A DNA stretch of 64,000 bases from Atrina japonica (taxonomy: Eukaryota; Mollusca; Bivalvia; Pterioida; Pinnidae): assembly GCA_030159075.1 (NCBI GenBank), contig BROG01000301.1, forward strand, positions 310,001-374,000, read 5' to 3'. Every line of letters starts with the position of its first letter. Position 1 is the first letter of the stretch. The notes beneath the pieces were generated by a model. It was given only the letters and a program-made list of their open reading frames with translations. It did no database searches and was not told where the DNA came from. Positions 58,301 to 64,000 of this stretch are shown here, in pieces. The position numbers and the translations under genes are program-made.

Positions 58301-60808
58301 ACCTTTGTCACAATAATCTCCTAATTCCACATGTAATTTTAATATTAGTTTTATCTAGATTTTCATCTGTGTACCTCCACCACTTGTATGCCCTTTTACT
58401 GCCACCCGTATTCATGCCACACCTTATGATTTTTTTCATTTTCTGTTGTCAGCAATTCGAACACAAAAGACTTGGCGGTTAACAGACAAAATATAATAAA
58501 GTAACCTTTGTTTTGATGTTTAATTGATTAAAAAAATCAACAAAAGGTACAAAATAACGGATGATTCTACTTACTTTTCGGTTACGACAAGCTGCACAGG
58601 ATATATGTTTTATTCCTCACTAGATCACTGGATAATCTCTTATGTTTGGTTTGACAAGTACTTGTCTTTACTTGTTGAACGATTTTACTCTAGTCAGTGT
58701 AATTTTTAATATTATTCAAGCTTTATGCATACTTAAAATCTTAAACTCATCGACAAGTCTAAGATAAGTGTTCACAAAGGCACAGGCAACTCTACTTTCG
58801 AATTATATTTGACACAAAGGTTAAATTATTTTGGATTTAACTAAATGTAATCACACAGAAATTTTATTTGTTTTAATTCACTGCCACAGGTATAACTGCT
58901 ATAGGTCTACCAAGGTAAAGTGGCATATCCTAGTTCAGTTAGAAACCAAAACAATATGGTCTACTTTCCAAAAATAGGTTATACAGGTAAAACATATTGT
59001 CTTGCACTGACTCCATTCATTACTGAGTCGCAAATAGTAGCTTGTCCCCCCGACCCCACCCCCCACCTGTTATGATTTGATTTAGACTCCTTGTGTTTGT
59101 AAACATGTGCCAATTTACCTTGGTAGACCTATACCTTTGTATTTTTGTCGATATTTCAATATTATGGATCATATTTTGGCTTTCCAGTAAGTATGATAGT
59201 GTTCCATATATGGATCAGTGCTAATAAAACAAAAGTCACAGACATTTAATCTCTACAAATGGTTTCCACAATAGTTTATCATTGCATTGTTGCATATTTG
59301 AATTGAACAATTGCAGGTCCATCACTATATTTTATTTCAATTGCTTTCAGGGTGTACGAAACATTGCTGCTCTTTCATTGGCTATAGGATACCCCACAAC
59401 TGCCTCAGCTCCTCACTCCATCGCCAACGGATTCAAACGTCTCTTGGCTGTTGCTGTAGAGACAGAATACACTTTCCCTGAGGCTGAGAAGGTGCGTTTG
59501 TTTTTTAAAACTTCAAATTTATTGACCTTATAAAAAATATTATCTAGAAATAAACATGGAATTTTTCTAGGGGTGCTCACTATTCACTAGAGCCACATTG
59601 GCACCTGCTCAAAGTTAGGTTCCTTCCCATGATTCAACAATAATAGTATTACAGACACTGCCAAAAAACTTAATTTATGACTTTTGATTTTCTCAAGAAA
59701 CAATGTTTTCAAATGTCGACTCTAAAACTGATCAGAAACAAAAAAAATAATGAATTTTCAGATTAAAGAATGAATATTTTATTTTATGATGAAAATATTT
59801 TGCAACTTGTCAGTCACGTTTTTGGTCGACTTTTGGACTATTCACAAAACTTGGTTAGAACTGGCCCATCCGTTGTGAAAGGTAAGCGTCCTATGAAATT
59901 TTTTTATGACCCCTTTTCTGATCTCATTGACCAATTGTCAAAGTCTGATTCTATAGTTAAAAGCACATAGGCAACCTATTGGGTATTTTCATTATCCAGA
60001 GTTACCACCCCTCGTAGTAGGTATCGATTGTGATGTCATTTGTGCGTAAAATGAGAAAAGTTATCAATTGTGATGTCATATGTTTGCGTGAAAGTGATGT
60101 TGGTTTCTCGTGTAAAGACATGATGTCACAATTGATACCTGCTGACATGGGGATAACTGACTCACGAAAAGAATAGACAGTGAAATAGGGTAAATATAGT
60201 GTATATAAGATGTAGCTCTCTAAAAGATAAAGATGGGATAGAATTAACCTTAGCGTGTACTAAACAGATCTCTAATTCTACAAATTTAAAGGCGTACACG
60301 CTGTTAACACGCTGTATTAAAAGTTTCAAATATTCCACATTTCATGCAAATGTATTTAAAAAATCCCTGATTAAAATTTTTTTTTTTTAAATATTTGTGA
60401 AATGAAATTGAATGTGAATAATGTGGGTAACTTTTTGTATTCTTACAAAGATGATAGGAATATCAATCGTTTTAATATTTCATTCATTTTATGGAAATGT
60501 ATGCATGTTAAAATTTTCTATGACAATAAATTTCAGCCTTTTTAAAAAAATCAAGGTTTTGGTCTATTCATGAGAATTTTTTTTTATCAAAATGACAGCC
60601 TGTATGTCTTTAAGACAGGAGAATCATCTACTGTACATTTAACGTAACATTTTATTTGCAGACGAAAGAGTACTTGAAGGATCCATCCAAGTTTGCCGTG
60701 GCTGCAGCTCCAGTTGCTGCAGCAGCTAAGGAAGAAAAGAAAGAAGAAAAGAAGCCAGAACCGGAGTCTGAGTCAGATGATGACATGGGCTTTGGACTTT
60801 TCGACTAA
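40269..60808 (+). CDS. RPLP0: Large ribosomal subunit stalk protein P0 (uL10), nine coding exons, 312 aa
   Basis: Exons 40269-40322, 44389-44488, 50791-50866, 53430-53517, 55203-55349, 56286-56394, 57112-57188, 59351-59491 and 60662-60808 join into one 312-codon frame. P0 anchors the P1/P2 stalk to 28S rRNA and helps recruit elongation-factor GTPases. Residues about 6-106 are the L10 RNA-binding domain ([30 protein letters not shown]); about 107-185 are the eukaryotic/archaeal insertion ([20 protein letters not shown]); the tail is Ala-rich ([12 protein letters not shown]), Lys/Glu-charged and ends [13 protein letters not shown], the invariant factor-binding motif with CK2-type serines. Length and every block fit the family (usually 313-320). 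The start ATG (AAGATGG) follows a 3' splice site, so an upstream noncoding exon exists. Introns carry SINEs, MITEs and minisatellites. Confidence 0.98.
40610..40985. repeat. 60-bp minisatellite in RPLP0 intron 1
   Basis: Unit AACCACCAAAATAACCCTAA, CTGACACGATAGTAGCTCTA, ACTGCCACTTCTAAACCAGA, five or six copies with a 59-60 bp period; a looser related pair with longer spacing lies at 40,433-40,610. Confidence 0.88.
42976..43064. repeat. 43-bp tandem duplication, RPLP0 intron 1
   Basis: Two copies of AATAGGTGGTTGYTTTTGCC, TGCTGCCGCCTCTTATTGAG, AAC with a single difference. Confidence 0.9.
43388..43695. repeat. Two copies of a molluscan dispersed repeat, RPLP0 intron 1
   Basis: AATTTTAAC...CATACTTGGCAGGAAG, TGTGAAGCTGTGTAA and TTTGCAAATGAAAAGGGGCC occur at 43,397 and 43,605. 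Similar text (GGCCAGTTATAATAAAACTT, TTTACAAATGAAAAGGGTC) continues to about 44,150. The minus open frame across them is not a gene. Confidence 0.6.
44389..44488 (+). CDS. RPLP0: RPLP0 coding exon 2
   Basis: Encodes residues 19-51 ([19 protein letters not shown] through QSLRGKA) and the first base of Ile52. The acceptor is ACCATTGCAG and the donor GCAA|GTAAGA. The [14 protein letters not shown] block is the conserved rRNA-binding part of the L10 fold. Confidence 0.96.
44733..44820. mobile_element. MITE family C, copy in RPLP0 intron 2
   Basis: AGCTCATCTACCCTGAGAAG at left, TTTTCAGGGGAGAATGGGTG at right, centre ATGACTCAAGTCAGTCC. Confidence 0.55.
44898..45262. mobile_element. Short terminal-inverted-repeat element, RPLP0 intron 2
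   Basis: TTTCTGATATGCAGGT at left and ACCTGGCATATCAGAAAA at right, about 365 bp apart; no coding content seen. Confidence 0.5.
46021..46262. mobile_element. Inverted-repeat element with ~60-bp arms, RPLP0 intron 2
   Basis: GAGTAGAATCATCTATATAA ... CCCCGCTATGTTATGTGAAT at left; ATTCACATAAGATGGCGGGG ... CATACAGATGATTCTACTC at right. The centre holds GGTGCTCCAGATAAGCTGCG. The DNA just after it (46,263-46,430) recurs as a direct copy at 58,570-58,790. Confidence 0.75.
46828..48121. mobile_element. Two nested inverted-repeat elements, RPLP0 intron 2
   Basis: The outer ends CTACCCGTGGTCTCATGCA (46,841) and TGCATGAGACCACGGGTAG (48,089) are exact reverse complements and extend imperfectly outward (GCTATGATCTTTCC / GGGAAAAGCATATAGC). 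Inside, TAGGGCTGCAACAGTT (47,094) and CGTCCCACCCCTA (48,073) look like the degenerate ends of a second element. No transposase frame is seen. Confidence 0.55.
48175..48240. repeat. Molluscan AGCTCACCTGGCC repeat and relatives in RPLP0 introns
   Basis: ATTAGCTCACCTGGCCAAAA then GGGCCAATTGAGCTATTG is a dispersed sequence familiar from bivalve genomes. Related pieces: TAGCTCGCCTGG at 42,714 and 54,192, and the TTTCACAAACACATCTTGTT ends at 48,735 and 53,808. Confidence 0.55.
48310..48445. repeat. 135-bp direct repeat, partner at 49,984-50,119
   Basis: CTGCAGTGATGAAAATACCA through GTCCTGATGGACTGACTGAG occurs in both places with only a handful of differences. The pair brackets element P2. Confidence 0.9.
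48770..49801 (-). mobile_element. TTAA-flanked DNA element P, copy 2 (1,024 bp), in RPLP0 intron 2
   Basis: Inverted relative to P1. TTAA at 48,770-48,773 and 49,798-49,801; ends AGCGATATGAGCTGTC and, reversed, AGCGATACAAGCTGTC. The body aligns with P1 along most of its length, including a conserved block that reads GACCGAGATC in both copies (near 49,540 here). Confidence 0.8.
49076..49381 (-). CDS. Open frame carried by element P2, unknown
   Basis: A 101-codon ATG-to-stop frame wholly inside P2. It reads [20 protein letters not shown], later [15 protein letters not shown], and ends [11 protein letters not shown]. No transposase motif (such as a DDD/DDE context) or other family was recognised. 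The P1 homologue is frameshifted and differs mostly at nonsynonymous sites, so it is either a relict of a captured coding piece or a chance open frame. Confidence 0.3.
   Translation of the reverse strand: MNKYIRSLKEIFPIFNVTLNADIDKSKQYNYEKNAYLMFYNHAAMSSGVGQFMIMNDTAKNVMGRAKNGPRSPDIPRTWTISEINVLKRHKRQTLPDLGMK
50791..50866 (+). CDS. RPLP0: RPLP0 coding exon 3
   Basis: Completes Ile52, encodes residues 53-76 ([24 protein letters not shown]) and starts Arg77. The acceptor is TGTTTGTAG, the donor AAAG|GTAAGT. An imperfect ~35-bp tandem repeat containing CTTTCTTGAC lies just upstream (about 50,618-50,705). Confidence 0.96.
51364..51445 (+). CDS. Candidate coding exon in RPLP0 intron 3, SAM-domain-like start
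   Basis: Preceded by a good acceptor (TTTTGTACAG at 51,348) and a 15-nt leader, an ATG opens [20 protein letters not shown] then QFTDKFL, ending in phase 1 at CTTG|GTATGT. The spacing W-x7-FL-x3-GL-x2-F-x3-F is that of the first half of a SAM domain, but the second half (the usual DG and LL positions) was not found downstream. The segment is GC-richer than the intron around it. It may be a gene fragment carried in by a mobile element or the start of a nested gene. Confidence 0.35.
51557..51610 (+). CDS. Candidate second exon following 51,364-51,445
   Basis: Flanked by an acceptor (GTGTTGGTAG) and a donor (AAAG|GTAATA), this 54-nt segment accepts the phase-1 end of the previous candidate exon and reads [18 protein letters not shown], again leaving in phase 1. 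It does not look like the second half of a SAM domain. No third exon was found, so the pair could be fortuitous. Confidence 0.22.
52636..52949. mobile_element. Inverted-repeat element, RPLP0 intron 3
   Basis: CAGTATTCGACCCATTAAGT at left, GTCTTAATGGGTCCAGTATG at right. Flanked by other molluscan-type repeats: 51,970-52,135 (CACCTCACTTAAAAGACCAC type) and 53,057-53,260 (ATAACGACCTCC and GGTGGCCTTTATATAGAGG type). Confidence 0.6.
53430..53517 (+). CDS. RPLP0: RPLP0 coding exon 4
   Basis: Completes Arg77 and encodes residues 78-106 ([29 protein letters not shown]), ending in phase 0 at AAG|GTAAAG. The acceptor TTTTACATACAG follows a long T tract. Confidence 0.97.
53905..53992. mobile_element. 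MITE family C (inverted) in RPLP0 intron 4
   Basis: CAACTCATCCACCCTTAAAG at left, TTCTGGGGTTGAGGAGTTAA at right, centre GGACTGGTCTAGGTCAT: family C in reverse. Confidence 0.65.
54325..55095. repeat. 49-bp minisatellite in RPLP0 intron 4
   Basis: Unit GTTAGATGTATAGAGATTGT, ACCCAAGTAAATCTGAGTAC, ATTGTTGAT; copies at 54,401, 54,450 and onward show a 49-bp period for several near-identical units, then shorter and variant units to 55,095. It ends about 110 bp before exon 5. Confidence 0.92.
55203..55349 (+). CDS. RPLP0: RPLP0 coding exon 5
   Basis: Phase 0-0, residues 107-155, from [15 protein letters not shown] through [20 protein letters not shown] to IEIL. Acceptor CATTAACAG, donor TTG|GTAAGT. 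It contains the GPEKTSFFQ block typical of the insertion domain of eukaryotic P0. A 49-bp minisatellite ends about 110 nt upstream. Confidence 0.97.
55921..56145 (+). mobile_element. tRNA-derived SINE, type 2, in RPLP0 intron 5
   Basis: Body and tail as in the 21,146 copy (AAGCTGATTTTCATAAGAG, TTTGCCAGTTTACGTGTGG, AAAAATTGTTGAGTGTGGCA). A truncated head of a further copy (ACCGAGTGGTCAGAGCGTCA) lies at 55,493-55,575, and a tail-only copy at 43,850-43,920. Confidence 0.7.
56286..56394 (+). CDS. RPLP0: RPLP0 coding exon 6
   Basis: Residues 156-191 ([36 protein letters not shown]) and the first base of Val192. The acceptor is TGTATTACAG and the donor CAAG|GTAAGT. Confidence 0.97.
56800..56884. 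mobile_element. MITE family C fragment in RPLP0 intron 6
   Basis: Left end lost; the rest reads CTGTAAATCAATGACTTGGG, CCAGTCCAAATCTATC and GGTGAATGAGTTG. Confidence 0.5.
57112..57188 (+). CDS. RPLP0: RPLP0 coding exon 7
   Basis: Completes Val192 and encodes residues 193-217 ([25 protein letters not shown]), ending in phase 0 at TCT|GTAAGT. The acceptor TTTTTCATTTCAG has a long T tract. Confidence 0.97.
57525..57755 (+). mobile_element. tRNA-derived SINE, type 2, in RPLP0 intron 7
   Basis: Head CGTGACCCAATGGTTAGTGC, box-B-like GGTTTGAGCCCGG, body TTTACTTGCGGAAGACCAAT, tail AACTGAAAAATTGTTGAGTG. Confidence 0.72.
59351..59491 (+). CDS. RPLP0: RPLP0 coding exon 8
   Basis: Phase 0-0, residues 218-264, with [40 protein letters not shown] and TFPEAEK. 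This begins the P1/P2-binding helical region. The acceptor is TTGCTTTCAG; the donor AAG|GTGCGT is the only non-GTAAG donor in the gene. Confidence 0.97.
59999..60158. mobile_element. Inverted-repeat element with ~38-bp arms, RPLP0 intron 8
   Basis: Left GTTACCACCCCTCGTAGTAG then GTATCGATTGTGATGTCA; right TGATGTCACAATTGATACCT then GCTGACATGGGGATAAC. An extra internal copy of ATTGTGATGTCATATG occurs at 60,068. Confidence 0.7.
60286..60613. mobile_element. MITE family E, copy 4, in RPLP0 intron 8
   Basis: TTAA then AGGCGTACACGCTGTTA; right end AATGACAGCCTGTATGTCT then TTAA. Ends only 48 bp before the final RPLP0 exon. Confidence 0.7.
60662..60808 (+). CDS. RPLP0: RPLP0 terminal coding exon 9
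   Basis: Residues 265-312 and the TAA stop at 60,806. It encodes [20 protein letters not shown], a Lys/Glu hinge and the terminal [13 protein letters not shown]. The acceptor is TTTTATTTGCAG. A family-E MITE ends 50 bp upstream. Confidence 0.98.
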   Translation, partial: TKEYLKDPSKFAVAAAPVAAAAKEEKKEEKKPEPESESDDDMGFGLFD

Positions 60809-60890
60809 AATCGAACTTGAGTCAGTACTCTTGTACTGTCCTTATTTCTTGCCGGTTTAAGAGAAAACCATTTGGCAGTGAAATATGAAA

Positions 60891-60896
60891 ATTAAA
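60891..60896 (+). terminator. Probable RPLP0 poly(A) signal ATTAAA
   Basis: ATTAAA lies 82 nt after the RPLP0 stop codon, with a T-rich downstream element at 60,921-60,933. The implied 3' UTR of about 100 nt fits the short UTRs of ribosomal protein genes. Confidence 0.6.
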
Positions 60897-61872
60897 AAAT
60901 TGTTAAAAAATGATTTCGTTCTTTTTTTTTTCTTATATGAATTTCTATGTAAGCCATGAATATTCATAAGTCTTGAGATTTATTCTTAACTTCACCTCAG
61001 CCAATCAGATTTCAGGATTAGTTGAAGCTGAGTAAAATTCTTGGGGGGGAGTGGTTAGAGCATAGAGCATTGAACCATGAAGTCTTACACCAAGTGTGAC
61101 TTCGATGACCTGTACAATTGACAGTAGTTAGTCTCAAAATGGCGGTCTCTCTCCCCCAGAAGCTAAAAAATCAAGATGCTTCTACATTTACATGTATACG
61201 AATGTCAATTTCAAACAATGTAGGGAGCTAGAAGCTTCTTCCACGACCAAAAAGAATACGAAATACTAGTGCTGCACAAAATCAAAATCTTTCAAAGTTT
61301 CACCTTCTATAACCTTTTGATGTCATCATAAATAGTGCAGTTAAGTACATCATATTATTTAACATTACAATAAAAAATGACGAAACTTGTTTACCAAGGA
61401 TGACAATTACCGATAATGACCTATTTATCCTTGTAACTGAAACAATATCCAAAAATCAATTTCTATATTCGTTATAAACCCTTATCATTAAACTTGATTT
61501 AAATGTATTGGTTACTTTGTCCGAATTTTGAATTTCATTATGCGCTTTAATCACCTGCCCGCATTGCTCACATGGTGCAGGTTATATTTTATCTTGAGGC
61601 CCACCAATTTCATTATCTGTTTATATTTACGTACATTTTAAAGTTTAATACTAAAAATATTTTCTTCCCGAACCTCAGTGTTACACATACTTGTATTGTC
61701 ACCAGTGTCTCTGGCCGAGATGTGCTTTAAACAATGAACATGTACGGATCCAGAGATTTTTCAGTGAAACACATTAAACAACTCTGATAAATGCTATAAT
61801 ATGAACCTTGGACATAAAACTCGTAAAGGAACCTAAATCCAGAGAAATATTTAAGTATGCATCAAGTAACGG

Positions 61873-62130
61873 AGGCCGCTTGCGGTGGTCTAGTGGTAGA
61901 GCTTTCGTCTCACAAGCGGAAGGTCCCGGGTTCGGTTCCTGTTACCAGGTCATACTAATGGTAGTGGCTGTTCCTTTACCTAGCGCTCGGCATACAAAGT
62001 GAAAGTCGAGTGTCATGGAAGCTGTGGCCCATAAAAGAACTCTCACTGCATTGGTGTCAGTCCATAGAACAGGTCAAAATTTGAAGCACGTCACCTACAG
62101 CTTGTGACATGTCTATATAAGTGAAAAATT
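61873..62130 (+). mobile_element. tRNA-derived SINE, type 1, well preserved
   Basis: Head GCGGTGGTCTAGTGGTAGAG (box A-like) and CCCGGGTTCGGTTCCTG (box B-like), then GTAGTGGCTGTTCC, CTCTCACTGCATTGGTGTCA, GTCCATAGAACAGGTCAAAA and tail GACATGTCTATATAAGTG. Two heads of type-2 SINEs lie near by (61,046-61,090 and 62,213-62,262). Confidence 0.78.
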
Positions 62131-62264
62131 CCTGTATCATCATATCCCTGTTTATTTGAAAGAAAACTTAATTCCTCTTCTGGGTTCGTCTGTTTTGTTT
62201 CCTTATTTCAAAAGGGGCCGAGTAGTTCGAGCATTGCACTTTGAACCATGAAGTCTCTTGTGTC

Positions 62265-63796
62265 GCACACCAACGAGATACATTAATATAAGTTAGCATA
62301 ACTTGTTTGTCAATCGTTTTAAAAGAAATAAAGTTTAAATAAAATCTTTGATTTGAGCAAGTTACTAGAAATCCTACACTCACGTTTCGTACTACATAAT
62401 GTCCGTGTGATTTTTAATAGGGTTGTATACAAATGTATGTTTTACCTGGGTATTTAAATCATAATAAAGTTGGTATGGTTTGTCTGTTATATCAAACAAG
62501 CCGTCTTATCTTTTCACTTGTGTACATATATTTCTTTCCTGTAATTCTTTGGCCACATAAAGATTAGACGTTTGTATTTTTTTTCTTTCTCCGCTCTTTT
62601 TTTAATTTTGGTGATAGACGAAAGCTTGAATGTTGTGTGAATGTAAGCCTTATTTCATTTTGTTCTCTTGTTGTAGATAATTTTTTTTCTGTTCACTTAC
62701 AGTATTTGTATCTAATTAGCCTACTTACGAAGCATTCAACGTTAAAACCCCAACAAATCCAAAAAACTAAGAATTCACATTTCCCTCTCGACTGACCTTG
62801 CAGATCAAACCAGTGCTCGGCCTGCCATTAGCCATTGACTCATTTTTCTCATGATCGCCTTAGATATTGCAATTGGCTAATTTTCTGGCTAACACTCTTT
62901 GTTAGATTTGTCTGGTGCATATTTTGTGTGATCAGTGACAGCTGCTTTACAATACAAACGGCATAATTGCATGAGCAAGGGCATTCTTGATTGGTTATAG
63001 CAGGATTGTCGCAAACTATATCCCAGTCAAATCAACCACCAGATAATATGTATGAATATTGTGTGTACTTGCCTTGGTGTTGCATAAAATTATCAACCAT
63101 ATTTCGTATCAATAGTCACTGAGCTAGATCTAGCTGATAAAAATTTAATTGGCTAACAAAAATCTTGATGTGCTAATTTTTTGGCTCTCTGTTTTCCTAT
63201 TCCATTCAGAGCCCAGCAAACTTATGTGGAATACACCTAACCGATTACAATAGTTCTGTATTCTGACGGAAGTCCGAAGGCTTTACTATTGTATTTCATA
63301 AATTTGTAATGCAGATTTTTATTGCTCTATAAATCATCCGGAAATGACGTCATTCGATGATTTTAAAAAAAATCAATGTGTAGTTTACACTACGACTTCA
63401 GCTCTCTGGTAATTTCGTTATGTTCAATATTTATCTAGCAAACATTGGAACGATGTATGTCAAATTGTACCGGTAAGATTGATTTGGGGAGTTGGGAATT
63501 GGTTGCACTTAAAATATACGTTTAACTGCCGTACCATGTCGGTAGGCCTGTTTAGTTTTTAATTAACGAATAGATAAATGAAGATATCTGATCTCCCAAC
63601 GTTTTTTCTGCACTGGATAAACACTGCCGTTATACTAGAAAAGCTAGGTTACAAAACAGAGTTTTGATTTTCTGTTGTTATCTGCGTTAGACGTGTATAA
63701 TGCACATTTCCTTGGTACCTAATCTCATGCCTAGATTTTCAATAGGTCTACGTTTTCTACTATTCACTGTCTCGTAATTTCGTCATCCGATTCAAG
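62265..63796. other. AT-rich spacer downstream of RPLP0
   Basis: No exon, RNA gene or clear repeat was recognised in this 1.5-kb stretch. Confidence 0.5.
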
Positions 63797-64000
63797 AGCC
63801 GGCCTGGCTCAGTCGGTAGCGCGCTCGACTTTGGATCGTGAGTTCGAGTCCCGTCGGCGGCAGGTTGGTTTCCTGTCTTTTGGATGAGACAGTAAAAACT
63901 GGAGGTCCCGTGTCACAGTAGGTGTCAGCACGTTAAAGAACACTCACTTCTCAATGGCCGTTAGTGCCGAGCATAGGCCAAAATTTGTAGCCCTTCAACG
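63797..64000 (+). mobile_element. tRNA-derived SINE, type 1b, cut by the window edge
   Basis: Head GCCGGCCTGGCTCAGTCGGT and GAGTTCGAGTCCC, body TGGTTTCCTGTCTTTTGGAT, CACGTTAAAGAACACTCAC, GAGCATAGGCCAAAATTTGT. Near-identical in order and sequence to the copy at 13,970-14,252. The head does not form a full tRNA acceptor stem, so it is not scored as a tRNA gene. Confidence 0.78.

Noticed and set aside
40323..60661. Intronic box C/D snoRNAs in RPLP0
   Set aside because: TGATGA and CTGA motifs occur (for example near 45,303 and 56,168) but none with a convincing terminal stem and correct spacing by eye.
63797..63865. tRNA gene
   Set aside because: Box A- and box B-like motifs are present but the acceptor stem does not close, and the same head plus body recurs at 13,970-14,252: a SINE.

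Overview
The window is nuclear DNA of an animal, most likely a bivalve mollusc. This rests on GT-AG introns of 0.7-20 kb, AT-rich spacers full of microsatellites, tRNA-derived SINEs of the kind common in bivalves, the molluscan dispersed repeat that begins TTAGCTCACCTGGCC (about 48,175), and a ribosomal protein P0 that reads as lophotrochozoan. Nothing in it is bacterial; most open frames in the region run through simple repeats or inverted repeats. The species call is inference.

Two protein-coding genes can be assembled by eye. On the minus strand a five-exon gene (36,258 down to 6,351) encodes a 250-residue protein with an N-myristoylation start (MGSGGSK) and a C-terminus (KYDITEEELMADIERDC) closely matching cystin, the lipid-anchored ciliary protein known from vertebrate cystic kidney disease. 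Two further short ATG exons inside its 20-kb first intron (22,233-22,195 and 18,041-17,997) end in phase 0 at good donors and could be alternative starts. On the plus strand the complete RPLP0 gene (large-subunit stalk protein P0) has nine coding exons from 40,269 to 60,808 and encodes 312 residues; all eight introns are in frame and the C-terminal stalk motif is intact. The two genes are divergent, with about 4 kb between their start codons. Intron 3 of RPLP0 holds two small exon-like segments (51,364-51,445 and 51,557-51,610) that join in frame; the first has SAM-domain residue spacing.

The rest is mobile-element and tandem-repeat DNA. Several MITE-like families (here A, B, C, D, E and P) start and stop at TTAA, the target of piggyBac-type transposases. 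They are nested in each other and in SINEs, so relative insertion order can be read. Other palindromic elements include two foldbacks (16,621-16,815 and 39,438-39,597) that share loop and ends but have different, internally matched arms, and a palindrome whose two arms are themselves hairpins (15,545-15,691). Minisatellites sit at 24,890-25,350 (40-bp unit with a CCAAT motif), 38,194-38,335, 40,610-40,985 and 54,325-55,095. A frameshifted LINE remnant lies at 33,102-33,580.

Region by region: 1-6,300 repeats and AT-rich spacer; 6,351-36,258 the cystin-like gene with its huge repeat-filled introns; 36,260-40,220 divergent intergenic and RPLP0 5' region; 40,223-60,900 RPLP0; 60,900-64,000 spacer with SINEs.
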